Positions 11,919 to 21,725 of a stretch of DNA of 64,000 bases are shown here, in pieces. How positions within the stretch are numbered: position 1 is the stretch's first letter; each line of letters starts with the position of its first letter. The DNA lies in the NCBI GenBank assembly GCA_026874595.1, contig CM049318.1, positions 28,918,956 through 28,982,955 of the forward strand, written 5' to 3'. The stretch is from Sipunculus nudus (taxonomy: Eukaryota; Annelida; Sipuncula; Golfingiida; Sipunculidae). The position numbers and the translations under genes were made by a program. The notes below the pieces were generated by a model that worked only from the letters and a program-made list of their open reading frames with translations, ran no database searches and was not told where the DNA came from.

Positions 11919-12059
11919 CCAACCAGTGGGACTATGATTGTGTGCCATGTCCACTAGGCTACCATACATTTAAACCATCACTGGTCCAGCAATGCTTTAA
12001 AACTGCAAGTGATGTCACCAGTCCACTCAACAAACATGGGGTTCACTCAGGATCTACCG
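11919..12059 (+). CDS. Exon 3: partial TNFR cysteine-rich domain
   Basis: Entered in phase 1, this 141-nt exon reads ANQWDYDCVPCPLGYHTF and on to HSGST with no stop. The DCVPCPLGYHTF...QQC pattern is the A1-like start of a further TNFR cysteine-rich repeat (Cys-x2-Cys-Pro then an aromatic residue). The acceptor is TTCCATTTGTAG, the donor ACCG|GTAATT; both phases are 1, the usual phase for TNFR exons. It follows exon 2 after a 6-kb repeat-rich intron. Only three Cys are visible, so the repeat is incomplete or shortened before the stalk. Confidence 0.75.
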
Positions 12060-12995
12060 GTAATTACCTCTTTATACATGAGAAATATAATTTTGTCACA
12101 TAAGGAACTAAGGCTGTATTGTCAAGATATTGATAGGAGAGAGAGTTTCCTCACCAGACTGATTCACTAAGCTTTGCATCAAAGTACTTTTGGGTGAACT
12201 TACAGAACGCATATCCTCACCATTGGGAAATATCGCTTGAAGGGTGCAGGATGTATTGAAAATTTTTAAATGAACTTTACCTCATCACCTGTATTTTTCT
12301 ATAGCACTAACAATTTTCAAAGTTATCCTGTCAAGCAAACTTTCATTTATTTATAGCTAAGCTTATATTATATATAAAAAAATTTCACTTTGTGCAAGGT
12401 AGATGAAAAGTTAACTGATGGATTTGAAAAAGTATATATATATTTATATATATATATATATATGCATGTATTTTTCATCAGGATCAAGAAATTGAATGTA
12501 AGCCAGGCTGACCAATACTTTAGTTGGCACATAATGCATGAGGCTGAAATTCTGCGATTCCTTCACTTTGAACATTTTGCAAGGGTTTCTTTTTTGCCAT
12601 TGCCACAGAACTTATAAAATCTAAATAAGGCAGTATTTGTATTTATCATAAAATAAGAATAAATTTCATTATATTGCTCAACACTGTTACAGTCATTATA
12701 TTATGGCTTTTGTCAGAGACAACATATTCGTGCTGTTTACTGAATGTTTTACAATTAAAATGTGTGGAATATACCTGTTCTGACACCATGCACAGATTAG
12801 GTTGCTGATTAAGGAACCATGCTTTCAAAGATGTAATGACTATTCCATTTTGGCAGATGCATCATCAGATCCTGTTCATTTTATTTGGCAGTTGGGGGAG
12901 GGGGGGGGCCATCTTATTCCTAAGGGTTCCATATTTCGTATTTAATTGCATCATATTTGAGAATATATATTTTTGTTTTGTGTATTTCACCATAG
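12060..12995. other. Intron 3
   Basis: AT-rich, with a TA microsatellite at about 12433-12463 and a short G run near 12894-12908. No gene or mobile element was recognised. Confidence 0.4.
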
Positions 12996-13070
12996 ATGTG
13001 CCTACCTCAGTTTTATTGACAACACCTCTAGAAACCACTCTACCTCCAGTGCCTCGGAACAACATTACAG
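12996..13070 (+). CDS. Exon 4: Ser/Thr/Pro stalk
   Basis: This 75-nt exon (phase 1 in, phase 1 out) encodes about 25 residues rich in Thr, Pro and Ser (PTSVLLTTPLETTLPPVP) and ends RNNIT, an N-glycosylation sequon. This composition between cysteine-rich repeats and a transmembrane helix is typical of a receptor stalk. Acceptor TTTCACCATAG and donor ATTACAG|GTAACT are both good. Being short and low in complexity, it is supported mainly by phase and position. Confidence 0.6.
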
Positions 13071-13937
13071 GTAACTGTTTACTCATCCAATAATAATGTG
13101 TGCTCTTCACATAGCCTCTTACACTGCAGTTATCCCAGATCTCCTGGGCTTTAACCACCTACTTTATATGGCAAGTTCTATATAACCAACCACCAGGGAT
13201 GGCATACAGCAAATAATTGTAATCAGACCAATTAGAGTATGGTGTCGCATTGTGCATCCAGCTCCAAATTTTAAACATGTGACACCAACTCTCATTTGTC
13301 TGATTACACAGAGACATCTGCATTTGATGGTCTGATTTCTGGCCTTTTGTCTGAATTGGTGTAATTGATATTGGTTAAAGTCTATTAAAATTAGAGCCAT
13401 GACCTTCACATTTAGAGTGGCTTTGCCCTTGAATATTTCCATATTTAAAAAAAAAACAAACATGATATTTCTCAAGTGGTTGGATGCATTTTTCTGAAAA
13501 TCAAAAGGAAAGATGTCATAATAAGTTGTTGAATGTGTTATAAAAACAGTGACCTTGACCTTTATGTTCCAGACCAAATAAGACCAAAATACATGATAAT
13601 GATGAATTCCAACATATTTTTGGCATATTTTCCTTTCAGTATTTGATACACAAATGATTTCAACTAAGTTGTCAGACAGTTTTGAATACTGGTGACCTTG
13701 ACTTGGATTTTTAAGGTAAAATCTGCAGAAATATAGGAGTTTCATTTACCAATATCGTATGTAGAATGTTTTTTCCCTCATATTTTACAAAAAATTTTCT
13801 TGTAAGAACTCAGACTTGATATAAAAAAGTGATGAACTTGAACTTGGATTTTAACGAGTGAACATCAGTATAATCAATTAATTGGCACATCACCAGATAG
13901 AGCACTTCAAAGTTTTCCATTTTATTTTATTTTTCAG
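13071..13937. repeat. Intron 4 with degenerate TGACCTTGAC repeats
   Basis: About 13380-13860 holds three or four diverged units of roughly 130 bp, each with a phrase like GTGACCTTGACC. The half-site is the reverse complement of the AGGTCA motif seen in family G. A 193-codon minus-strand frame here (13164-13745) follows these repeats and is not considered coding. Confidence 0.45.
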
Positions 13938-14278
13938 AGATCAGTGGGGGCAGGATGGGCTTTGACTACCGCTGGCTATCAATGCTGTTGTTAATCCCGA
14001 TGGTGATTGCAGGTGTTCTATTTTTGCGACAGAAACAAAAGTGCTGCTTCAGCAAAACGTTCAACATACCCTGCTGTCACAATATAACAACCACACAAAG
14101 CAGTGATTCAAGGGCCTTAAGTTTATCTGAGCTGGAGGCTGGTATGAATGGTGATGTTGGAACACATAGACAGCAAGGTTCTGATATAACAAGAGCATCA
14201 TCCACGGAGATGCGTCATCTAAATCACGGTGCAGCCGAGGTAATCAGAAGAATTATTGGTACAATTCGATCAAACTAA
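13938..14278 (+). CDS. Exon 5: transmembrane helix and cytoplasmic tail
   Basis: Entered in phase 1, it reads a short juxtamembrane segment, then a hydrophobic helix (WLSMLLLIPMVIAGVLFL) followed at once by RQKQK. This is a type I transmembrane segment with a basic stop-transfer sequence. The tail has CC pairs near the membrane (possible palmitoylation) and a Ser/Thr-rich stretch. No death domain or clear TRAF-binding motif is seen. Two endings are possible. The frame reaches TAA at 14276-14278, or it splices at GCCGAG|GTAATC (exon end 14239, phase 0), which fits the collagen exon at 19684. No AATAAA was seen in the 300 nt after 14278, which slightly favours splicing onward. Confidence 0.75.
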
Positions 14279-14585
14279 TTAAAGGCCTACAGATTTGACA
14301 TATATGTTGTCTTTATAGAGTAAAACTTCACTGAAATATTCAGCTTTCTGTCACCCCTAAAAACCTCATATTTCAACAGTTCATGCAGGATTATCGAATT
14401 AACATGCCCGGCTTGAATAACTTTGAATTAATTTGGCTTTACAATCAGTCTATAATGTGTTCTAAGGATGGGCACATAACACTCATAAAGATTCATGAAC
14501 ATTCAAAGGAAAAAGAGAAATCATATTGTAATGAATTTTGCTTACATACCTCGTCACATACATACCGTAATTCCTTCTTTTGCAG
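14279..14585. other. Intron or 3' flank, nothing recognised
   Basis: AT-rich sequence without a repeat match or AATAAA. It ends at a usable acceptor (CCTTCTTTTGCAG at 14573-14585). Confidence 0.4.
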
Positions 14586-14735
14586 CTGCACATCATCTAA
14601 TGGCCTCACCCTATGATCGTAAAATACCTGGAAGGCTCCTAGTCCTTCAATGTAGTAAAAAATACCCAAAGCCTTACTTAATTGCTGCACCACATTCTCA
14701 CCACATTCAGTTCCTGGTTGGTGTATGAGAACAGA
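14586..14735. other. Candidate exon or coding remnant, strand uncertain
   Basis: On the + strand an acceptor (TTCCTTCTTTTGCAG) opens a frame reading AAHHLMASPYDRKIPGRL and on to a GTGTAT donor near 14721. It would need a phase-1 donor, such as the weak one at 14258. On the minus strand the same DNA is open as ECGENVVQQLSKALGIFYYI and on through HRVRPLDDVQLQKKELR, bounded by a CAACCAG acceptor and an ACG|GTATGT donor. The minus reading looks more protein-like. I recognise neither. It abuts a truncated family G core, so it may be a piece of a mobile element or a decayed exon. Confidence 0.3.
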
Positions 14736-15092
14736 ACGAACAAAAGGTTCTTTTTCGTTTTTTTTACAATTTTTTCCTCTATTTTTGAGACCTCTTAAGA
14801 TGCGGTCATCTGTTAACAGGGCACAAATCCTAATGACTGGACCTAGAATCTTCTCTCTTGACATGCAGAGAGGCCCATTAAAAAAGTCTTCTTGGAAACC
14901 TGAAATTAGGTCTCTGTAACCCATAACCTCTGAGCTATGGGGCTCTAAAGTACCCCCCCAGAATAATGGAAAATTTAATACAAAAGCTCAAATAACTGAA
15001 CAACTATTGCATTGATCACCATAATTTTTTGCATGGATATTGATCATGGAATGTTTCATCAGTTTCTGCAGCCTGGTGGCGCTACCTGTATT

Positions 15093-18000
15093 TTAGCGAA
15101 CCTGTGAGCTTATGCGATGGTGTGGCATCGTATGTCGTTCGTCAGCCGTTGTCTGTACGTTAACCCATATTATCTAAAAAAAATGACAGGAGCTAGCATC
15201 ACGAAATTTTATGCAAAAAATTAGCCATCTGAAAAACTCGGATCTTGCTTATTTTGGCTAACTGCATTTTCTTAGATTTTATAGAGAAAAAGCTAAAAAA
15301 CCTTAAAAAAATCTCCTCGGAAACGGGCCAACCAAATTGTTCAATATTTCACAGAAATATTCTCTTATACCATTTGTCTCAAGTTTGTTCCAATGGTTCA
15401 AGTTTGGTTAATTTTGGCCGAGTTACAGGAAGTTGAACTTAGTCATTTGTCCAAAAAAGCATACTAAAATGACAATCTCAGAAACGGCCAGAGCTATCAC
15501 CACCAAATTTTATGCCAGTGTTGATCACATGATTCATATATTAAATTCAGGTATTGGTGGTGCCACCTGCATTGACCTTTTTTGTACAGGGGTCATCGGT
15601 CATCTGTATATTGACCAATAATTTCTCAGGAATCGCAGGAGCTAACATCCCCAAATTTTATGCAATAATCTGTCACATATCAAATTTTGTGGGATTTAGC
15701 TTATTTTTTGCTATCTGCATTTTCTATGATTTTATAGAGAAAAAGCTGAAAAAACTCTAAAAATCTTCTCCTCCAAAACAGGCCAGCCAAATTGCTCAAT
15801 ATTTCACAGAAATAATCTCTTATACCATCTCTCACAAGTTTGTTTGAATGGTTCAAATTCGGTGAATTTTGGCCGAGTTACAGAAAGTTGAACTTAGTCA
15901 TCTGTCCAAAAAAAGAATACTAAAATGACAGCCTCAGAAACAGCCTGAGCTATCATCACCAAATTTTGTCAGTGATGGTCACATGAGTCCTATATTAAAT
16001 TCAGGTATTGGTGGCGCCACCTGCATTGTCTTTTTTGTCCGGGGGTCACCTGTACATTAAACCATAATTTCTCAGGAATAGCAGGAGCTAACATCCCCAA
16101 ATTTTATGCAATAATCTGTCACCTATCAAATGTTGTGGGATTCAGTTTATGTTTTTGCTATCTGCATTTACATAGATTTTATAAGGAAAAAGCTGGAAAA
16201 CCTTTAAAAGTCTTCTCCTCTAAAACGGTCCAGCCAAATTGTTCAATATTTTAAAGAGATGATCCCAGAGGCCAGCCCTCTCAAATTTGTTCAAATGGTA
16301 TGCCTTCTGATGAATTTTGGCAGAGTTACCTTAATTTGAACTTAGTCAATTGGCCAAGTAAGCATACTGACATAGCAATCTCAGAAATGATTAGAGCTAG
16401 CATCACCAAGTATTGTGCAAATGTTGGTCACATGACTCATTTTGAAATTGCAGATTTTATTGTGCCACCTACATTGATCTGTTTTTTAAGGGCAAACACC
16501 TCATAATGTTAGCCTCTTTCAGCTTAAAAATGTTTTTGATGAAACTGTCAAGCTGATTCTTTCAATTTTTCACAAGAATTATCCCAGGACATGGTTCTTT
16601 CAATCGTTTAAGAACAGCTTGAGTTTGTTAATTTTTGGTAGAGTGGTGAAAAACTTAAGTTAGTCTTATGGCCATTATTAAGCCTATTTCAAACTGAGGA
16701 CTGCAGTAGTCTTCTTTTATAAAAATGTTGTTTCAATTATAACTTCTGTAACATTGCACAAAAATGATTCTTAGATGGCCTTTGTTAAAGTTTACTTAAA
16801 TGATATCCGGTAGAATTATTGGACCTTTAACAGTGATAGGACTGTATCCTTTATTATTCTAGATATTTTGAAAAAAAGTCTTATGAATATGTCAGCTTGA
16901 AAAAAAAACATTTAAGCCAAAGTTTTTCAGTATGTGTGAACAGATTTACCAATAGGCGAAGATTGTGTCTGTATCTATAAATAGGATGACAGATTGTCAA
17001 CTGTTTCAGATTTGGCAACAGGTCAAGAGTTCATTCAGTGTAGGCAGACATAGGTCAAGAGTTCATTCAGTGCAGCCTGGTACAAGGCATGTGATCACTT
17101 CATGGCTGTCATGTGAACACCTCATGGGCACCATGTGATCACCTCATGGTTAGCATGTGCCAGGTACAGGTCAAAAGTTCACTCAGTCTAGCCAGGTGCA
17201 GGTCAAGAGTTCACTCAGTGCAGTAGCTTGAGCCAGCAATTTGTCACATTTCACTCGGGGCAACTACATTTCTCACCTCAGCCTGGTCAGCCCAGTGCAT
17301 CAAACTCTGGGGAAGTTTGATGTATTGGACTGATATTTTGACCTGTCCATGCGTCTTTCATGGCTTTCTCGTTCACAAGACAGGTGTAGCCACCTACAAT
17401 GACTTTTGCACAGTGTATGTGCCTCCTTATTTCTACGGAGGAATTTGATATATAAGCCTGAAATTGGGCATATTTATACATATTGGATAGCTTTATCGTG
17501 TACAAGACTGGTGGTGCCACCTACAATAATTTTTTTTACAGTGTATGTCCCTGCTTATTTCTCAGGAGGGGTTTGACATATCAGCCTGAAATTGGGCATA
17601 TGTATACATCTCTGATAGCTGCATTGTATACAAGACTGGTGGTGCCAGCTACAATCATTTTTAGCCCTCAGCCCTTAGGCTGATGGGCTGTTGTCGTCAC
17701 CCAAGCTGTCCATCCATCCGGCGTCTGTTAACTTTTACCTTTTGAGCAGGATATCTCTAAAAGGATTCACCATAGGAATCTTATTTCTTCGGTGAAGATG
17801 TATAGCGATAAAAAAAAAGTTCGAAGATGGGTGACCTTGATCTATTTTTCTAAGTCTTAGAATTTATTATAGAAAAATACTTAGAAGCCACCTTTAATGA
17901 ATTTTTATCGGAATTTTCAACTTTGGCCTTGTGAGCAGGATATCTCCAAAGGTATTCAACACAGGAACTTCATTTCGTCAGTGCTGATGCATATTAACAA

Positions 18001-18503
18001 AATCTTATTTAAGTTCAAAGATTGGTGACCTTGATCTACTTTTCAAGGTCACAGAACTTAGAATAGAAAAAAACTTAGGAGCTTATTTCTCAGGAACCAC
18101 TAATGATATGTCTTGATGATCTCTAAGTCCTGCATGAGATAGGTCTTAATGTACTTGCAAAAATACTACATACCTGTCCAGTTTAAATTATAACTTAGAC
18201 ATGTACAGATATACATCCATGTGAGAACAAAAATTTCATACTTGTTACTGTTACCACCTATAAACACTTTTCTTTTGGCTGAGGGCTTTTGTCAGCTTCT
18301 GCCGATATTCTAATTGTGTTGTGTGCACCCATGCCAGAATTTCAGCGGTGATGTTTGTGTAAATGTTTCTTGTTCAAAATGTTTAGTACTTGCATTATTT
18401 ATATGATGTTACACATGTACTTGAAAAGTAATGGTCCAGCATTGAAGCATTATACCTGGTGTATATCCCATTGCACAGTTTTGCATTAGGCCTGTAGGCC
18501 TTG
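15093..18503 (+). mobile_element. Family D rolling-circle-like element carrying a B element
   Basis: It starts TTAGCGAACCTGTGAGC, followed by TTATGCGATGG and a GTC-rich stretch. It ends GCATTAGGCCTGTAGGCCTTG, with an AGGCC-TGTA-GGCCT hairpin. The 5' motif GCGAACCTGTG recurs inverted near the 3' end as CACAGTTTTGCA, a diverged form of CACAGGTTCGCA. The interior has about 460-bp tandem units (15140-16500, palindromes at about 15557 and 16012) and a minisatellite-like GTCAAGAGTTCACTCAGTG segment (17020-17225). Host and empty site are described in the findings. Confidence 0.75.
17661..18313 (+). mobile_element. Family B element inserted in the D element
   Basis: It starts TTAGCCCTCAGCC and ends GATATTCTAA. 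The start motif AGCCCTCAGCC is present inverted near the 3' end as GGCTGAGGGCT (18275-18285), followed by a small hairpin (TCAGC TTCT GCCGA). Removing it leaves CAATCATTT|TTGTGTTGTGTG, matching the uninterrupted sequence at 54718-54740. There is no target duplication. Confidence 0.8.
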
Positions 18504-19683
18504 TTTCGATTTTTACGATTTTTTTTCTCTATTTTTGAGACCTCTTAAGATGCGATCATCTGTTAACAGGGCACAAATCGTAACAACTTGACCTAGAATC
18601 TTCATTCTTTACACACAGGGAGACCCATAAAAAATCTCCATGGAAACCTGAAATTAGGTATCTGTTACCCATATCCATTAAGCTGTATGGTTCCAAAATA
18701 CCACCCAGAATAATCAAAAAAATTTGATACAAAAACTCCAGTATCTTAATAACTACAACGCTGATGCTCATGATTTTTGGCATACATATTGATCATGACG
18801 TGTTCCATCAGTTTGAGCAGACTGGGTGCGCCACCTGTAATTTTTTTCAATTTTTACTATTTATTTTCTCTATTTTTGAGACATTTAAAGATGTGGTTAT
18901 TTGTCAACAGGGTACAAATTGTAACAACTGGACCTAGAATCTTCATTCTTGTCATCCAAGGAGGCCCATGAAAAGTGTCTGTGGAAACCTGAAATTAGGT
19001 CTCTGTTACCCATATCCTTCAAGCTATAGGACTCCAAAGTATCCCTCAGAATAATGGAAAATTTGATACAAAAGCTGAAGTATCTTAACAACTAATCCAG
19101 AGACCATCATGCTTCTTTGCATGGATATTGACCATTAAGTGTTTTTATTAGTTTCTGCAGACTGGTGGAGCCACCTGTATTCAATTTAAAGTTTACGCAT
19201 TTTTGTCTATTTTTGAGATATATTAATACAGACACAATCTCCGCCTGTTGGTTAATCTATTTGATGCTTCAGTTCAATGGTATATACTACCATTCAGATG
19301 ATAAAATTTCCTTTTGCAAATCTCTTCCCAGTCAGCTGAGCCTCAAGACCCATGGGTCACTTGTTCATTTTTAGCTTAACCTGCGTTTTATAGCAGCATC
19401 CCTTGTAGAGAAAAATTAGTCAAGATTTTCAGCTATAAGTCTTAATTTATGGCTGCGGCGGCAAAATGCAGATCTATGGTACATATATTGAAAGGCTGAG
19501 GAGTTATTTTTAGTTACAGATAATGAATTTTATAAATTTTAAGTGTGATACACCTCTCTCTGTGACTGGAACAAGCAGCACAGAGGACCTTCTGATCCTT
19601 TGAGTGTCTGTAGTACTCTACAAAATAATTGATTTCCTGATACAGAAATTGGCTGGGTGTGAAGTTTTGCCTTTGTTTTACAG

Positions 19684-19737
19684 GGACCCGCAGGACAAGT
19701 GGGAGCACAAGGCCCACCAGGTGATGACGGAGACAAG
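19684..19737 (+). CDS. Exon 6: 54-bp collagen-like Gly-X-Y exon
   Basis: The exon is bounded by TTTGTTTTACAG and AAG|GTCAGTAA. It encodes exactly six Gly-X-Y triplets (GPA GQV GAQ GPP GDD GDK) in phase 0 at both ends. Length, phase and starting with a whole Gly codon are the hallmarks of the classic 54-bp collagen exon. No further Gly-X-Y exon was found nearby, so it is not part of an ordinary collagen gene within this window. It is phase-compatible with the 14239 donor upstream and the protease exon downstream. An 18-residue stretch is too short for a stable triple helix alone; it could act as a linker. It may also be a stray exon of a collagen gene. Confidence 0.55.
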
Positions 19738-19789
19738 GTCAGTAATAATGTCTCCTCTGTAAGAACTACATAGATCAAACCTCATATTG

Positions 19790-20995
19790 TTAGTGAACCT
19801 GTGAGCATAAGTTATGCGATGTAGCAGCGTTGTCCGTCTGCCGTCATCCGTATGTTAACCAATGCTATCTCATAAACCATCAGAACTAGCAGCTGAAAAT
19901 TGCATGTAAGGATCAGTTACATGCCAAATTTTATCAGATTAAGCTTATCTTTTGGGTATCTGCATTAATTTCGATTTTATAGGGAAAAAGCTTAGAAGCC
20001 TTTAAAAAACTTCTTATCCGAAAGCGTCCAGCCAAATTGTCCAATATTTCACACAAATAATCCCAGAAACAATCTCTTTTAAGTTTGTTTGAATAGTTTC
20101 AATTTTGGCCGAGTTACAGAAAGTTGAACTTAGTCCTCTGTCCAAAAAAGCATTCTAAAATTTCAGTCTCAGAAACGGCTGGAGCTATCATCACCAAATT
20201 TTATGCCAGTGTTGGTCACATGAGTCATTTGTGAAACTAAGATATTATTGGGGGGCTCCCTGCATCGGCCTTTTTTGTACAGGGGTCATCAGTGCCTGTA
20301 TCATACTGAGGGCTACAAAATACTTCTTCTCTGAAAAACCATACGGCCAAATTGTTTAACATCGCACAGAAATGGTCCTAGGGTAGTGCTTACTGAAGTT
20401 TGTTCAAATGGTCTCTGTTCAGTGACATTTGGCTGAGTTATGGGAAGCTGAATTTAGTCATATGCCATAACTGCCCATTTTAGCTCTGTGTCTACAAAGA
20501 TCTTCTCAAAAACCACAATGCCAAATTCTCAAATCTCACACATTTATTATCCTCAGATTTTGATGATTCAAGTTTTTTCAGATGGTATTGGTTCAGTGAT
20601 TTTTGGCTGAGTTATGGGAAGCTGAACTTAGCCAGTTTGCTGTATCTTCCTAAATGAGTTATAAACCCGCAAAACATTTTTTGACTGATGCCGCTGAAGC
20701 CAATTTGTTTAATATTTTACAAGAATAATCCCCAGAATTATTCTTGTAATAATTGTCTTTAATGGTTCCACATGAATGAATTGAGTTTAATTAACCACAT
20801 TTGTTAGCTGTGTGAAGCAGACATTTAGATTTCAGGTTATCTATGGTTAATATTGACAAGAATGTTTTTTAAAAGCTCTTAAAAAATTTAGATTTACGAT
20901 TTAAATTAATCATCATACCAGGCAATGTTAACAACCATGGGTATACAGCTCTCTGTGCCTATATAAAGACGGCTGTACATGGATTATAAACAATT
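19790..20995 (+). mobile_element. Family D element, 3'-truncated
   Basis: It starts TTAGTGAACCTGTGAGC and follows the D consensus (TATGCGATG, AGTTACAGAAAGTTGAAC, CATCACCAAATTTTATGCC) as far as the CTGTACATGGATTATAAAC phrase shared with 58895. No AGGCCTGTAGGCCTTG terminus follows, so the 3' half is missing. Confidence 0.6.
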
Positions 20996-21263
20996 GGTAT
21001 CCATACTCAAATTAATAAAATAATTTTTTTTTAATTATTACAAAACAAAACAATAGAGACATTACAACATAAAACAATATTACATATTCACATTCAATAA
21101 CACTGTGTGATTTTACCAAGATTTTACATGAAAACTGTCATTTCGTGATATCTGAAAAAATATAGAAATATTCATTTACTATTTTTTTTTTTAATTCTCT
21201 AAAAACTCTCCAAATTGCTTCCATTTTTTTATGCTCTTCCAATTTTCCTCTATTTTTAGAGAC

Positions 21264-21722
21264 TATTTTAAAAAAAAATGCACATGTTTAATGAATTCTA
21301 TTGCCCTTTGTACAACAGGCAACTCCTCTTTCCATTTACACACATAGATAGATATTATTATTACCAGTACTATAGAATTTTCTAAAACTGCTGAGGCATC
21401 ATTAAATATAACATTACTCAGTGATAAAGGTCCTATTTTACATCCTTTTTCTATACAGTATTTTGTGTTATCCTTCCATAATTTGTCTACATGTGTGCAT
21501 TCTCACATAATATGAAAGATTGTCTCTTTTTCTGTCTTGCAAAATGTACATTTATCATTACTTTTTATTCCCATTTTTTCAAAACCAGATTCAAATTTAA
21601 ACACCTGTGTAAAATTCTATACTGAAACATTCATATTTTTGTATTGATAGTATTCCTGTATAATATTCGCTAAATGCATTCAGGACATTTTCTACTGTTA
21701 CTTCATTTATATCAAGTGCCCA
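21264..21722 (-). pseudogene. LINE-type ORF2 C-terminal fragment, disrupted
   Basis: The minus strand reads a recognisable C-terminal tail of a non-LTR retrotransposon polymerase. An ILHR-like segment is followed by KMGIKSNDKCTFCKTEKETI, then HIM and EC with a conserved spacing, then VDKLW. The CxxC...H...C knuckle after the reverse transcriptase is the usual LINE signature. It contains an in-frame TGA inside the knuckle and a frameshift just upstream, so it is dead. Its 5' portion is cut at 21726, where a family G element begins. Confidence 0.7.
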
Positions 21723-21725
21723 TTT

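Larger units (their letters stand above)
14755..19363 (+). mobile_element. Family G element (5'-truncated) split by a D element
   Basis: CACAAATC-type units lie at 14755-15092 and resume at 18504-19363, ending AAGACCCATGGGTCACTTG. The interruption is the D element 15093-18503. At the junction, CTGTATTTT precedes the D start and TTTCGAT follows its end. The uninterrupted counterpart at 7938-7951 reads CTGTATTTTTTCGAT, so the G core was whole before the D insertion. Confidence 0.65.

Noticed and set aside
13164-13745. 193-codon minus-strand frame
   Set aside because: It lies in intron 4, follows degenerate TGACCTTGAC repeats, and shows no domain or splice-consistent structure.
14240-14258. Weak phase-1 donor ATTG|GTACAA joining exon 5 to 14586
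   Set aside because: The donor is poorer than the one at 14239, and the joined product has no recognisable domain.
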